From Omphiscola glabra (Eukaryota > Mollusca > Gastropoda > Lymnaeidae), in assembly GCA_964017045.1 (NCBI GenBank), contig OZ024807.1:9061981-9125980 (forward strand): a DNA stretch of 64,000 nucleotides, given 5' to 3'. Positions 12,593 to 23,560 of this stretch are shown in pieces. The position numbers and the translations under genes were made by a program. The notes below the pieces were generated by a model, which was not told where the DNA came from, ran no database searches, and worked only from the letters and a program-made list of their open reading frames with translations. Numbering within the stretch: the stretch's first letter is position 1; the number at the start of each line of letters is the position of its first letter.

Positions 12593-12837
12593 ACTTTATG
12601 TAATGTGACTTAGCATTGCATGGCTCTGATTGAATTTTTGTATGTCTCCATCTCCTAATTGGCATACACTTTTACAGACTCATTAAAATCACGACAGGCG
12701 AAAAGAAAAGAGGAACAGTAAAAAAAAACAACAACACAAAAAACAACAACAAAAACAAAACAAACAAAAATAATAAAATTATACAACCCTTAAAAACATA
12801 GTTTTCGTATAAATCATTTATAAAATGCTATATCGAG

Positions 12838-12990
12838 CAATAGGGAGTGGAATAGGGAGTGGGGTATGGAGTGGAATAAGGAGTGGGTCAGGGTGTCGGG
12901 TAGAAAATTTTTACAAAGGATGCATACAAGTAACGCGCTTTCGAAGAATCCCAAATAGTTCCCCCCCACCCCACCCCACCCCACCCTCCT
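12838..12990. repeat. Degenerate GGAGTGG repeats and CCCCA tract
   Basis: Imperfect GGAGTGGAATAG units at 12843-12898 and a CCCCA-rich tract at 12961-12988. Low complexity. Confidence 0.7.
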
Positions 12991-13039
12991 CGAGGTTCGC
13001 AATCACTCATGTTTATCACGCCACTGAACTATATTGACA

Positions 13040-13370
13040 TTCTAATGAACCACCCGCTTTTACACCGAAGATTTATTCCACCAAGAATTTTTAGAGAAAT
13101 TTTACGCACCAAACGTACTTGCGATTTTTAAATATATATATTTTTTAAATCTCATTTAGTGCAGTTATCGGGAATTTGGGAATTTTATTTCCTGTTCCTG
13201 TGGACAAAACGTTTTTTTATGGGGGGAGGGGGGGTTTGAAGCTTAAAATTTGATAGAGTGCGTTGTCATCGCATCGTGTCTATGTGCCAAGTTTCAGCTA
13301 GTTAGGTTGACGAGAATTGGGTCAACTAGCCGTCCGAAGTTTTTTGCCCGGCCGCCATCCGTCGAAAAAA
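13040..13370 (+). repeat. Interspersed repeat family R1, copy 1
   Basis: Shares an ordered series of blocks with copies at 45.9 and 46.4 kb: CGCTTTTACACCGAAGATTT, TTACGCACCAAACG, CAGTTATCGGGAATTT, a T-run followed by a G-run, TCTATGTGCCAAGTTTCAGC, and GGGTCAACTAGCCGTCCG. I do not recognise the family. No ORF and no clear terminal repeats. Confidence 0.75.
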
Positions 13371-13439
13371 TGGGAAGTTAAAATAGATAATTAAAAAAAA
13401 ACACTAAAAACAAGCCCTAAAATAGTTTTGAATGGCAGC

Positions 13440-13520
13440 AAAGATTATAAGGGGCCAGAATGACCAATTCATTGGTCGTGGGCCCTTAAGATATTAGAAG
13501 AATAAGATGATGAAATCGTG
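13440..13520 (+). mobile_element. LINE 3'-tail fragment (family L-b)
   Basis: GGGGCCAGAATGACCAATTC, then ATTGGTCGTGGGCCCTTAAG and TAGAAGAATAAGATGATG. The same block follows LINE coding sequence at 17.7 kb and occurs inverted at 45.1 kb, so this is a 5'-truncated LINE 3' end. Confidence 0.65.
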
Positions 13521-13820
13521 TTTTTTTAATATTTTTTATTTACCATTGTTAATATGAAGAGTCTGGGTGTCCAAGCCATTACACTTGACGTGCCGTAAGA
13601 TCCGATTTCACTTTACGCTGATTGTGTGGACGAACTTTGTTTGGAAGGGATTACTCAATGTTAAAGTGTGAAAGGCTAATTGACCTATTTCAAAGATGCC
13701 ATTCGAGAGACCACCACCCTCCGCTCCCCCGCCCGCTAGAGACGATTTCAAACTAATAAGTACGCGCAGTGTTTCTAATGATCGTTTGACTTTTTGGCGT
13801 TCAGACTTTAATCTGTGATG

Positions 13821-14056
13821 GCTCAAGACATTCTTTGATGGCATATGACATTCTTTAATGACTCAAGACATTATTTGATGGCTCAAGATATTCTCGGATG
13901 GCTTATTCTTTGATGGCTCAAGACATTCTTTGAGGTCTCAAGACATTCTTTGATGGCTTAAGACAGTCTTTGATGGCTGAAGACATTCTTTGATGGCTCA
14001 AGACATTCTTTGATGGCTGAAGACATGCTTTGATGGCTGAAGACATTCTTTGATGG
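13821..14056. repeat. 20-bp minisatellite
   Basis: About 11-12 copies of GACATTCTTTGATGGCTCAA with point and small length variants. Confidence 0.92.
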
Positions 14057-15209
14057 GCTTTGTTGTAAGGTGGAGACACTAGCTCAATGTGTTCATAGAG
14101 TAGATTCGGCGCCACTTTGGCGACGTTTCCGCACATTTTGAAAAGTGCTGACTGCCCAGATCAATCCATCGGCGTAGGATTAACTCAAGAAGTTGGGTGA
14201 ACAATGGTTCAGTGAATATGATTTGGAAGGAGGAGTTTGAGTCATGATCATCAGTGGCGATGTTAGGGAGAGGGCAGCGTTTGTGCAATACGCTAAAAAA
14301 TATGCTAAAATGCCACCCCTTAATGTAAAGAGAAAAAAAGTGACATCCCCCACCCCGGGGTGCCCGCTTCCTCCACCATTGATGGTCAGACCTATTTCCC
14401 AACAGGGATGACGTCAGTAATCTGAAATTCAGAAATAAAAAATAGCCACACTATGCAAATGTTGATATTTTTGCAAAGGCTATGTGTAGTGGCAGGATGG
14501 GGGATGGGGCGTGTAGGTTGGGGGGGGAGGGTCACGCCATGTCTGAACGACCAGTGAGGATAACCTATCCGTGACCTTTTATCCCGGAAGTTAAAACGTC
14601 TTCGGGTACAAACGTGTCGTCAGAGGATAATTTTTGAGTGTTATCGCGTGATCATAACCCCTTTGTCGAGTCTAGACCACAATCCAGTTGAGGCAAAGAA
14701 GCCATAACTTTTAACGAGTTGCGGGAACTTATTAAAAAAAAATTTTTTTTTTTTAAAAACCATTTGATGTCGTCACTCCCAAGGAACCCTTTCCGACTTG
14801 ACCCAGTTTCGTGTAAAGCTTCACTCAGATGGAACGCTTGGGCATTTTGTTAGGCGACAGACTGTTCGATCCTTTCTCAGTGGTTCCGACCAGTGAAGCC
14901 CGGTGCCATATATCTTCATACAGGGTACCCCAAATGGAAGAGAACTTGTGGAGTAACTCGAAGCGTCTTCGCTGACCATGGTTTGTTATAACCAGCAGGG
15001 TGTTTGATTTCGTTTCACTGTTTCTAAAAGGCAACGAGTTTGGCCTCAGATCATTTCGCTCACAAGTTATTTTTAATGTTTTGTCTTTGAATTACGATTA
15101 TGCGAAGAAGAGCATATACCATAACCCAAAAGTACTATATACCTTTCTTCAATTAAAAATACCCAGCAGAATAGCATTTACATTGTTAATTTTTTATTTA
15201 TTTAAAATC
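14057..15209. other. No gene recognised
   Basis: AT-rich with scattered homopolymers. Short ORFs on both strands have no supporting splice sites or motifs. Confidence 0.45.
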
Positions 15210-15690
15210 AGGCTAATGTGCTCACTAGTCCTCTCTATTTTCTTATATGCCTGTGAGTCCTGGACATTAACAGCAGAAATTGAAAGGAAAATAAAGGCGA
15301 TGGAGATGAGATGTTTCAAAGGCATTCTTGGCATCTGCTATAGAGACCATATCACCAATGAAGAAGTGAAAGAAAGGATTCGTCAAGCAACTGGGCAGTA
15401 CGATGACCTCCTGGTGTCTGCAAAAAAAGCGCAAACTTGAGTGGTATGGCCACGTGACCAGAAAAAAGGACTCGCCAAAAGAAATCATGCAGGACACAAC
15501 GAGAGGAGGAAGAAGAAGAGGAAGACAGATAAAAAAAGATGGGAAGATAACATCAAAGAGTGGACGGGACTAAAACGAGGCGATGCTATGCGTAGTGCCG
15601 AAGACCGAGAAGAATGGAGAAGGACAGTTTTCGTGTCATCTGTGGCGCCCCAACGGTCCTAGGACTCAGGGACTTGATGATGATGATGAA
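15210..15690 (+). pseudogene. LINE 3' end, reverse transcriptase C-terminus, frameshifted
   Basis: Translation gives LYACESWTLTAEIERKI and MRCFKGILGICYRDHITNEE, then WYGHVTR, then GGRRRGRQ, KKRWEDNIKEWTGL and SSVAPQRS. This is the characteristic C-terminal region of endonuclease/reverse-transcriptase LINEs of aquatic animals. The conserved segments fall in at least two frames, with shifts at A-rich runs near 15424, 15463, 15476 and 15531, so the copy is dead. It ends in a short GATGATGATGATGA tail (15674-15688), as expected of a LINE 3' terminus. The catalytic RT domain and endonuclease are missing (5' truncation). Confidence 0.9.
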
Positions 15691-16538
15691 AAACAATTGA
15701 CACGTGTTTCATTCAAATATTTTAATGACATATAGATTATTCTATCTCTGGACTTTTGTTATTGTAGAATTTACCAGATTGCGCATTAAGTTTCATCGTA
15801 CTTAGATTCAATTAAATATGTTCTTTGTTCTTAAAGATATTTCTTTCCGTTTCAGTTTTTTTTAAAAGTACATAATCAAAGGAGAAAATAAAATTAATTT
15901 TTAAAAGCCCCACCCACCTCTAATATCTACAACATGAGAACCTCTAAGTTCAACAGACGACGCCACCTGATCCCTGGCACGGGTACCCCGTTAAAGTTCC
16001 GGGATATCCCAAACACTAAAGGGAGATTAGCATCAGATATCCGGAAAGACTCTAACACTAACATGACGTTTAAATTCATTCTGCAGATTAAAAAAATATA
16101 TAATTATATTATATATACTTTTTATAGTCTGTTTGCACTCGGTGACTTCCAATGCAATTATCTGTACCGTATTCAAACAAAGACTACATTTTTTCCCCAT
16201 GTATTTATTGTTTGTGAAGTTACAGGGTCGAGGTACTTTGGCGCCTGCATAGCTCCAAGAATCCTGTTTGACACACGGATGTGCAGCAAGTGCACTCGGC
16301 ACTCGTGTCCCAAGTGGGAGGAGAAGTGGAAGGAGAAGTGGGAGGAGACGTATCAATTCAAAGAGGAACAAAAACTATTCGGAATTATGATTATAGAGGC
16401 GCATTATTTGTTCTTGAAGATACCATCGAGCGAAGCATTGTGTCAAGTTGTCTGTTACATGGTCTTCCTTATTCTCACCACAGGAGAGTTTCACTGCTAA
16501 GTTGGGGTATGTATGCTCGATTCTCAAATTTAGTTGTT
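15691..16538. other. No gene proven; 188-residue ORF of unknown nature
   Basis: A plus-strand ORF at 15934-16500 (188 codons) is long for this AT-rich DNA and includes a Cys-containing stretch (MCSKCTRHSCPKWEEKW) created partly by GGAGAAGTGG repeats. I recognise no domain. It could be chance or a fragment of an unknown element. Confidence 0.3.
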
Positions 16539-16712
16539 GAAATCCAGGGACTCTCATAGCATAAGTCAAAATACATTTTTTTAAATCCATTGATTCTCAT
16601 AGCTTAAGTCAAGATTTTTTCTTTTTAAATCCAGGGATTCTTATAGCTTAAGTCAAGATTCATTTGTTTGAAATCCAGGGATTCTCATTGCTTAAATCAA
16701 TATTTATTTGGA
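16539..16712. repeat. Imperfect ~48-bp tandem repeat
   Basis: About 3.5 diverged copies of a unit containing AAATCCAGGGATTCTCATAG and CTTAAGTCAAGATT. Confidence 0.8.
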
Positions 16713-16923
16713 AGAAATACAGGAGTTTTGAGCCAAATTCGAGAGAATTCCAGGTTACAGACAAACTGGAGGCTATTAATTTTCTAATTGAAAAAGCCGT
16801 TTCTGGTATTTTTAACCTATACAATTCTATAAAGCATTTGCCAAAAAATTAACAACTAATTAAAAGTGATTATTAAATTGGACAGAGAAATAGAAAGAAA
16901 AAAGAAACGCTTCAACGTCTCAA

Positions 16924-17089
16924 ATGGATGCATTCGGGGATATTAAATTATTAAATTATAGACAAATTCTTCGTCGGCCGAAATTGACCATAGCCATTTT
17001 AATAATCGTATCTGCGCCGGTTCTGAACTTGGCTGTGGGTGCGCAGATGGCTGATGAGACCGAGTCTGACACGTTGAGGTTCTGGTGCG
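16924..17089 (+). CDS. Candidate first coding exon with signal peptide (unproven gene)
   Basis: An ATG-started frame reads a basic N-terminus (ILRRPK), a hydrophobic core (LTIAILIIVSAPVLNLAVGA) and an acidic segment (ADETESDTLRFWC). It ends exactly at a strong donor, GCG|GTAAGT. The 166 nt give a phase-1 intron, the usual phase after signal-peptide exons and the same as in the proven gene downstream. GC content is higher than in the flanks. I could not find a convincing second exon, so the gene is hypothetical. A chance ORF next to a donor-like site is the alternative. Confidence 0.3.
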
Positions 17090-17455
17090 GTAAGTGCAGT
17101 GGATTAATGGGACATTTCCAGGTGCAGAGTTAGCCTGGACTTTTCTGGCACGTCTTTCGTGCTCTAAAGCGGTTGTTCTGTTGGCTTCATGTTGAAATGG
17201 AGCCGTTTTGTACAGAGGAACGCCGCGACGATGCTCGACCCCTTTTGCCGATAATTCCCACGTGTGCACGGGTCTGCATGAAGCGCTTTCAATGAGGCTT
17301 TTAGGTGGTTTTTAAAGCGTTTCTCCCGCCCACTTGAAAACCACCTTATCGACTACATGTATAGCGTGTTTAACCCAACTATGCATGATGCTAGAGTCGA
17401 AGAGCACAAACTGTTATTTTACGATTAACAGCATTTTAAAATGTTAAATCGATGA

Positions 17456-17750
17456 GTTATTGCTGAAGGGCAACGACAGAGCTGAGCTTCGACTTATAAA
17501 AACAAGAACTCAGTACAGGAGCTCCTCATTCCTTCCAAAGACAATAAAGGAATGGAACAATCTTCAAAAAAAAAAACTGTTGCGGCGACTACGCCTGACA
17601 CATTTGCGGCTCTTGCCTCCTGTCTTGCAACCAGTGAATTATCCCCTTAAAAAACCACGCACATTAACATCGCGAACCCCTCTGAACCATAGGAGCCATA
17701 ATGATCAATGCATTGATCGTGGGCCCTGAAAGCATAGAAGAAGAAAAAGA
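17456..17750 (+). mobile_element. LINE 3' fragment (family L-b) with 3' tail
   Basis: The reading RAELRLIKTRTQYRSSSFLP followed by KTIKEWNNL resembles the extreme C-terminus of Jockey/CR1-like reverse transcriptases (the 'FLPKTIKEWNNL' motif). Downstream the 3' tail GGAGCCATAATGATCAATGC / ATTGATCGTGGGCCC / AGAAGAAGAA is shared with 13.44 and 45.13 kb. Truncated and non-functional. Confidence 0.75.
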
Positions 17751-18337
17751 AAACCTCTTTGTTTTTTATTAAACTGATTATCACCCCCTGAAGAGAAAAA
17801 TATGATTACCTCTTTGTGTTCTCTGGTTCCAATATAAAAAAAGACTTTTATGAATTTTTTTTCAAACTTCTTGAATGCTTCTAATTTTTTTATTTGAGTA
17901 ATATTTTGTTTCATTCAAGGAATTCCAATGATGTCTAGGGCGGTTGCATGATATTCTTTTAAAACTTCAACAAATAACTTAGCTACTAAGAGCAGGAACG
18001 GTCAATATCATTTCGTGGTTGTCACATCATGTGAACTAGGGTTTGAACCGAGTACTTACCCGGATACCCGGAAAAGCCAAGAGTTATCCCACCCGTAACA
18101 TACAGGGACCCAGCCAAAATAAAGCAACAACAACTAGGAACGGGATATAGGTGGAAAAAAAAAAAGAGAGCATCTTCTCATTTTCTGTAATGTCTTTCAC
18201 CCAAAAGGGAGAATTGAAAAGTGTATGTATAGATCCAGTCGCCACTTTTTGTTACACATTTGTCATATATTCAGTTAGCCTGAATTAAAAAAAAAATAAT
18301 TATGTAAAAATGACAACCGATTGGTAAAAAACAAAAT
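17751..18337. other. No gene recognised
   Basis: AT-rich sequence. GGTTTGAACCGAGTAC near 18040 resembles a tRNA-like T arm, but no matching cloverleaf is present. Confidence 0.45.
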
Positions 18338-18650
18338 GTAAGCTAAATGAAACTAAATGTAAGATAAATGAAACTAAATGTAAGCTAAATGAAACGTAAT
18401 GTAACCTAATTGAAAATAAATGTAAGTTAAATGAAACTGAATGTTAGCTAAATGAAACTAAATGTAAGTTAAGTGAAACTAAATGTAAGCTAAATGAAAC
18501 TAAATTTAAGCTAAATGAAACTAAATATAGCCTAAATGAAACTAAATGTAAGCTAAATGAAACTTAATGTAAGCTAAATGAAACTTAATGTAGCCTAAAT
18601 GAAACTAAATGTAAGTTAAATAAAACTGAATGTAAGCTAAATACAACTTC
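18338..18650. repeat. 21-bp minisatellite
   Basis: About 15 copies of TAAGCTAAATGAAACTAAAT+G with substitutions. Confidence 0.93.
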
Positions 18651-19227
18651 AAAGCTCTGAAAAAATGTACTTGCTGCTACGAATTGTGTGACATAGTTTG
18701 TCTTAGTGAGATGAAAATAATTTTGGTTATGATCATGGAAATTTCTATTTTACAAGTAATATTTCATTGCACATGCTGACTGGCTGATGATACCGAGTAG
18801 CCAAAATGTGTGTGGTGTGAGTAAATGTGTGCGTATGCGCGTGGCTCATTTCTACTTTCTGTTATGGAATTCAATAACAGTAACTTTAATTTAACACGCA
18901 TTGAAATAAGGGAGGCAGTTAGCCTAACTGGTGGAAGTCCAGGAGGGTATTGCCGTGTTTCCATTCCATATAAAGAAAAAAGTGAAAACTGGGAGGACCG
19001 CCTTGCTACGTCACTGCCAGGGACGTAGCTACAGTGTGTGGTGCCAGGGCATAAAGATTAATTTTTACGCCCCCCCAAACCCCCCCCCCCCCGAACTCTA
19101 AAACCCATTATATTAATCCAGCAAATATAAAATCATATTTATCGTCCCATGCCAGTCGGTCGCCCGGGGATATATGTCTCCTCTGCCTTTCTTAGATATG
19201 CCTATCGCACTGCCCACTGAAAATCTT

Positions 19228-19556
19228 AAATGCAAACCCCCCCCCCCCCCCCCCAAACCTGGAGGAAATTGAAAGAGACACTGACACTGATTCATAAACA
19301 CGCATCCTTAAAGAAACGTAGGTCTTCTACACAATCCTTAATTACAATTCCCAGTGTGGATGAACACAGAAAAAAGTCTCACGGAGTGCGCTCTTTTGAA
19401 GCAATAGCGCCAAAATTGTGGAATAGTTTGCCTCAATCTTTGATGGGTATTGAAAAGGTTACAAAATTATTTAAAAACATTTAAAAAAAAATAGATTTAT
19501 GGAAACCAGAGCGCAGTGACCATGCTAAAGTAGTATGGATACCAGCGCCATATAAA

Positions 19557-19589
<33 letters not shown>

Positions 19590-19590
19590 T
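19228..19590 (+). mobile_element. LINE 3' end (family L-a) with (CAAT)n tail
   Basis: The frame at 19371-19484 reads SHGVRSFEAIAPKLWNSLPQ and then SLMGIEKVTKLFKNI, the standard C-terminal end of L2/CR1-like reverse transcriptases. The 3' UTR (AACCAGAGCGCAGTGACCAT ... GGATACCAGCGCCATATAAA) leads into about seven CAAT repeats. The same 3' UTR lies inverted at 33.4 kb and the same coding end inverted at 50.2 kb. 5'-truncated. Confidence 0.9.
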
Positions 19591-19611
19591 TCCCAATTAC
19601 ATTGCATTAAT

Positions 19612-19686
19612 TCTGGTTGTGGGTCGCCGCAACTTGGCAACTGTTATAAAATGTTTCGCCGCTCTAGAAAGTTTGAGAACCGACGA
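19612..19686 (+). mobile_element. SPIN-like hAT fragment (one end only)
   Basis: GGTTGTGGGTCGCCGCAACTT and AAAGTTTGAGAACCGACG align with the right half of the SPIN-like copies in this window. The left half is absent and the match is diverged. Confidence 0.5.
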
Positions 19687-20882
19687 GTTAGGATTATATT
19701 GTCGAGCCATAACTGTTTGAAAGCCATCAACTTTGATGCCTTCGAGATCTCTACTGGTTCTATACATTATGCTCTTCACTTCTCTCCATGAGGTGAACTA
19801 CATAAAAGATAATGAGAGGATCAATTTTTTTAAAAAAGCACACTTCAACCGGCTCAGGCCTGATGTAAACCTAAAAGAATACATTTGCAGAGTCTCTCAA
19901 TCTGTGGTTTCAAGATCCCTCTTTCTCCCTCTATGTACCCAGTCCATTTTTATCTCTCTCTATATATATTTTTTTGGGGGTGGGGGGTATTTAATTTGAT
20001 ATCTGAGGGATACATACATACATATTATTTAGCGTCTTTTGGGCAACACGTCTTATAAGGGCATTGCATCAACCATTAAAGGTCCCAGTGAATTATCGAA
20101 TGATCAATCTCATCGTTAGTGCTTGAAGAGCTCTTGCCTCCCTCTACAGGTCCCGTCAACTGTTGTGTCTGAGCCCCCCCCCCCCCCCCCCCCATGCCTG
20201 CACACATTGTTGACATCCGATACCAGAGCTTGTGCGGCCCAAGAACGCGACCTGATTTGGATTTTTTTCTTCCTTTCAATTTTTGATTACGTCACATATC
20301 AACCTACATAGCGTACATTTTTAGGAGACGTTGACGACCGTGCACAAACTTTGGGCCAACCCTTGACTGATAACAATGTCCTCTAGTGTTATGGTGTAAA
20401 CGTGTTGTTATTTTAAACACCATCCAGTCTTCGTTTCGGCAAAGTAAGGTGGAAAAGTCACATTCTTTTTAAGAAAGGGGGAACAACCCACGAATTCCGA
20501 CATGATTTATAGTGATTGGAATGTTTTTGTTGTTATCGAATTTGCGGATATCGGATAATAAAAAATTTAAAAAAATGTCATCCATGTACCTCCGGGTTGT
20601 GGGTCTATGACCTTGTCCTCGCCGAATGGCGTCACGATCAGGGCAGATAACGCAGTCAATCTTGTTTGAAGCATTTCTAGCTAGCGGTAGTTTAATTTGA
20701 AAAAAAAAAACACATTTGTGTTCCTATTTTGATTGTGCATAGGCCCCCTTACTTTGCGTGGGTGGTTGTTGAAATCATTGGCGTACGGACTAAATATGGT
20801 AAGAACGAATAAAAAAAATAATGGGCCGTTATTAAAAGACGCACATAGCTGAAAGCCGGAGGGATTATAAATTTTTTCTTAA

Positions 20883-20885
<3 letters not shown>
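19687..20885. other. No gene recognised; poly-C tract
   Basis: AT-rich with a run of C at 20176-20193. Several short ORFs, none with motif or splice support. Confidence 0.45.

Positions 20886-20926
<41 letters not shown>
20886..20926. repeat. (TA)n microsatellite
   Basis: About 20 AT dinucleotides without interruption. Confidence 0.95.
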
Positions 20927-20928
<2 letters not shown>

Positions 20929-21340
20929 GTTTCAAATTTATTGATTATTTGTCTTTTCTTCACCTTTAAGGAACGAACGCAGCGGTATTCTGTATTCAAC
21001 ATTTCGTCCTAAGACAACAGGATAATAACATCTGAGGAGTGATTTCGATCTCTGGCCAATGGGTAGAAGCTCAGTCAGTGCCATATCAGCCAGGGAAAGG
21101 ACCGATTGTTATGCTAGTTGTAGTAGTTATTGTCAACTCAATAATATTATAACTGTAATCAAAACATCGTGAAAGAATATCAAAGTGTGCTATCTGCAAA
21201 AAAATCGTTCACATTTTTCAATAAAGATTAACTAAAAAAACAAAAAACATCTCAATTACAGCGTATCCGGAAATTTGATCGAATGAAATTTCGTCGATGG
21301 AAAATTGATCGACGGAAATTTGATCGAACGGAAATTTGGT

Positions 21341-21482
21341 CGAATCGTTTTATTTAGTTTATACGTTAAAATTTTGCGTCAAATTTCTTTTTAAACGCAT
21401 TATTTAGTTTTACTATATACTATAGTGCGTTCAAAAAGAAATTTGACAAAAATTTTAACGTCTGAACTGAAAAAAAGATTCG
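21341..21482. repeat. Foldback: ~59-bp inverted repeat
   Basis: The left arm (21341-21399, beginning CGAATCGTTTTATTTAG and including GTCAAATTTCTTTTTAAACG) is complementary to the right arm (about 21426-21482, ending AAAAAGATTCG), with a loop of about 26 bp. A degenerate GGAAATTTGATCGAA repeat lies just upstream (21272-21345). Probably the remains of a palindromic MITE. Confidence 0.85.
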
Positions 21483-21892
21483 TGAACACCCTACAATAAG
21501 AACATAAATAAACAACTACACCTCCATTGAATTACGTCAAAACACCAAAGTTGGAGCTGTTCAGGTTCTACGACTCCTGATCCGCTCGTATATTTAACCG
21601 GACAGAAAAACTCACACACATTTGTAAATAATTCACCCCCCCCTTTTTTTCCCCACGGTATTTTTTGTGACAATTTATAATGACGTCTCTTCTCTAACTA
21701 CGTCATCACACAAAGGGCACGTGTGGCCTTATGACGCGTATAATCACTTTTAGTAAATTGAGCTTTTTGACGTCATTCGGGCCTTGAAATCAGAGATGAT
21801 GTGGTATTTGTGAAATACGACCAACCTTATGATTTGTGACTTTACAAAATGACTTCCTCACCACCACCCCCTCCCTAACACAGTAAGCTCTA

Positions 21893-21969
21893 ATGATGGC
21901 TGAATATCCCCTGGGAAAAGATTGTTCGACCCGCAAAGGGGTCGCTACCCACATGTTGAGGATCTCTGA
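21893..21969 (-). mobile_element. SPIN-like hAT fragment
   Basis: CCCCTGGGAAAAGATTGTTC, GACCCGCAAAGGGGTCGC and a degraded terminus GTTGAGGATCTCTG match one half of the family. The other terminus is missing. Confidence 0.6.
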
Positions 21970-22079
21970 TTTAAAGAAAAAATGGAGTACAGTCCTCTGG
22001 GAGTATAAGTTTAAAACCTGGAAAGCAATAATGTTTGCCAACGTAGACATTAGATTAGTACCAATAAGTTGGTTTATCG

Positions 22080-22282
22080 CAGTGGCTCTCAACCTTCGTA
22101 ATGCTGCGACCCTTTAATACAGTTCCTTATGCTGTGTTGACACCCACCCACCACAACCAAACCATAAAATTTATTTCGTTGCTACCTCATGAATATGTGT
22201 ATTTCCAATGGTCTTAGGCGACCCCTGTGCAAGGGTCGTTCGAACCACAAAGGGGTCGCCAACCACAGGCTGAGAACCGCTG
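22080..22282 (-). mobile_element. SPIN-like non-autonomous hAT, 203 bp, intact TSD
   Basis: Begins CAGTGGCTCTCAACCTTCG, ends CAGGCTGAGAACCGCTG, and is flanked by a perfect 8-bp duplication GTTTATCG (22072-22079 and 22283-22290). Internal blocks GGTCTTAGGCGACCCCTGTG and AAAGGGGTCGCC are typical of the family. No transposase. Confidence 0.92.
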
Positions 22283-22524
22283 GTTTATCGTCTTATCAAA
22301 CAAAATTGTATAGATTGAAACTGAGAGCGGTTCTTTTAAAGGTCAGCTCTTTCTTTTCTTGTAGTGTTAGCTAATCACGCTGACTTTGTTTATTCCACCT
22401 TTCTCTCGCCTCTGGCAATTTCTGCGTTAACTATTTGATTTCAATTTGCTTTTCCCCAGGACAGTTTCTTTCTTTGGTCCTTTTCTTGACTTTCCTTTTT
22501 TTTTACCTCCTTGCTTTTTTAATT

Positions 22525-22525
22525 G

Positions 22526-22588
<63 letters not shown>

Positions 22589-22910
22589 CTCTTTCGTTCT
22601 TTCTTTCTTTTCTTACTGTCTTTCTTTCTTTTTTCTTTCTTTCTTTTCTTACTGTCTTTCTTTCTTTCTTTCTTTCTTTCGTTCTTTCTTTCTTTCTTTC
22701 TTTTCTTACTGTCTTTCTTTCTTTTTTTTATTTCTTTCTTTTCTTTGTATCTTTCTTTCTTTCTTTTTTTCTTTCTTTCTTTCTTTTCTTACTGTCTTTC
22801 TTTCTTTCTTTCTTTTTTTCATTCTTTCGTTCTTTCTTTCTTTTCTTACTGTCTTTCTTTCTTTTCTTACTGTCTTTCTTTCTTTGTATCTTTCTTTCTT
22901 TCCTTTTTTT
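22525..22910. repeat. (CTTT)n microsatellite
   Basis: About 385 bp of CTTT repeats with periodic CTTACTGT interruptions. It explains three overlapping Phe/Leu/Ser-rich ORFs of 174-209 codons, which are not genes. Confidence 0.97.
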
Positions 22911-23324
22911 CCCTTGCTTTCTTTACTTCTTTCTTCCTTTCTTGGCTTCTTTGTCTCTTTATTCTTCTTTGTTTGTTTCTTCCTTTCACCCTTTCTGTTT
23001 TATTTCACTTTGCTTTGTTATTTACAATTTTAATCAAAGGTTTTTAAAAAATATTAATGCATGATTCAAATGAAGGCTCATATTAAAAAAAAATGCTTAA
23101 ACAGGGCTTAAAGAGGGCTCACATCTTCTTGTATCGGCTCATTTGACAATATCTAGGTCTGGTCAATCCCTTTATTACCGGTTCTTAAATAAATGCTTAT
23201 CGATACAATATTTCGTTGTGAAGAAGTCAACGTCACTCATTTAAAAAAATAAAAATAAATAAAAATTCAGATCTACCTTAAGTTAAAAAAAATGATCAAT
23301 ATAAAAATCGTTTCTTTTCCACTA

Positions 23325-23560
23325 AGCCTAAGGCTATTTTCACTAAGCCAAAGGCCACTTTTACTAAGCCTAACTTCACTTTCACTAAGCCTAAGGCCAC
23401 TTTCACTAAGCTTAAGGCCACTTTTTCTAAGCTTAAGGCCACTTTCACCAAGCCTAAGGCCACTGTTACGAAGCCTAATGTGGCGTTCATTTAGCCCATT
23501 GCCTCTTCCACTAACCATAATGCCATTTTGTCTAAGCCTAACGTCACTTTCACTGGGCCT
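23325..23560. repeat. 21-bp minisatellite
   Basis: About 11 copies of CTAAGCCTAAGGCCACTTTC+A. As 21 is a multiple of three, ORFs stay open on both strands; I do not treat them as genes. Confidence 0.93.

Noticed and set aside
18030..18075. tRNA/SINE-like GGTTTGAACC motif
   Set aside because: No A box at proper spacing and no acceptor stem.
18825..19028. 67-codon plus ORF with NLTRIEIREAVSLTGG
   Set aside because: Looks protein-like, but the nearest acceptor gives the wrong phase for the candidate exon at 16.9 kb, and no donor or domain supports it.
22435..23064. Overlapping 174-209-codon Phe/Leu/Ser ORFs
   Set aside because: They are translations of a (CTTT)n microsatellite and stay open in all three plus frames.
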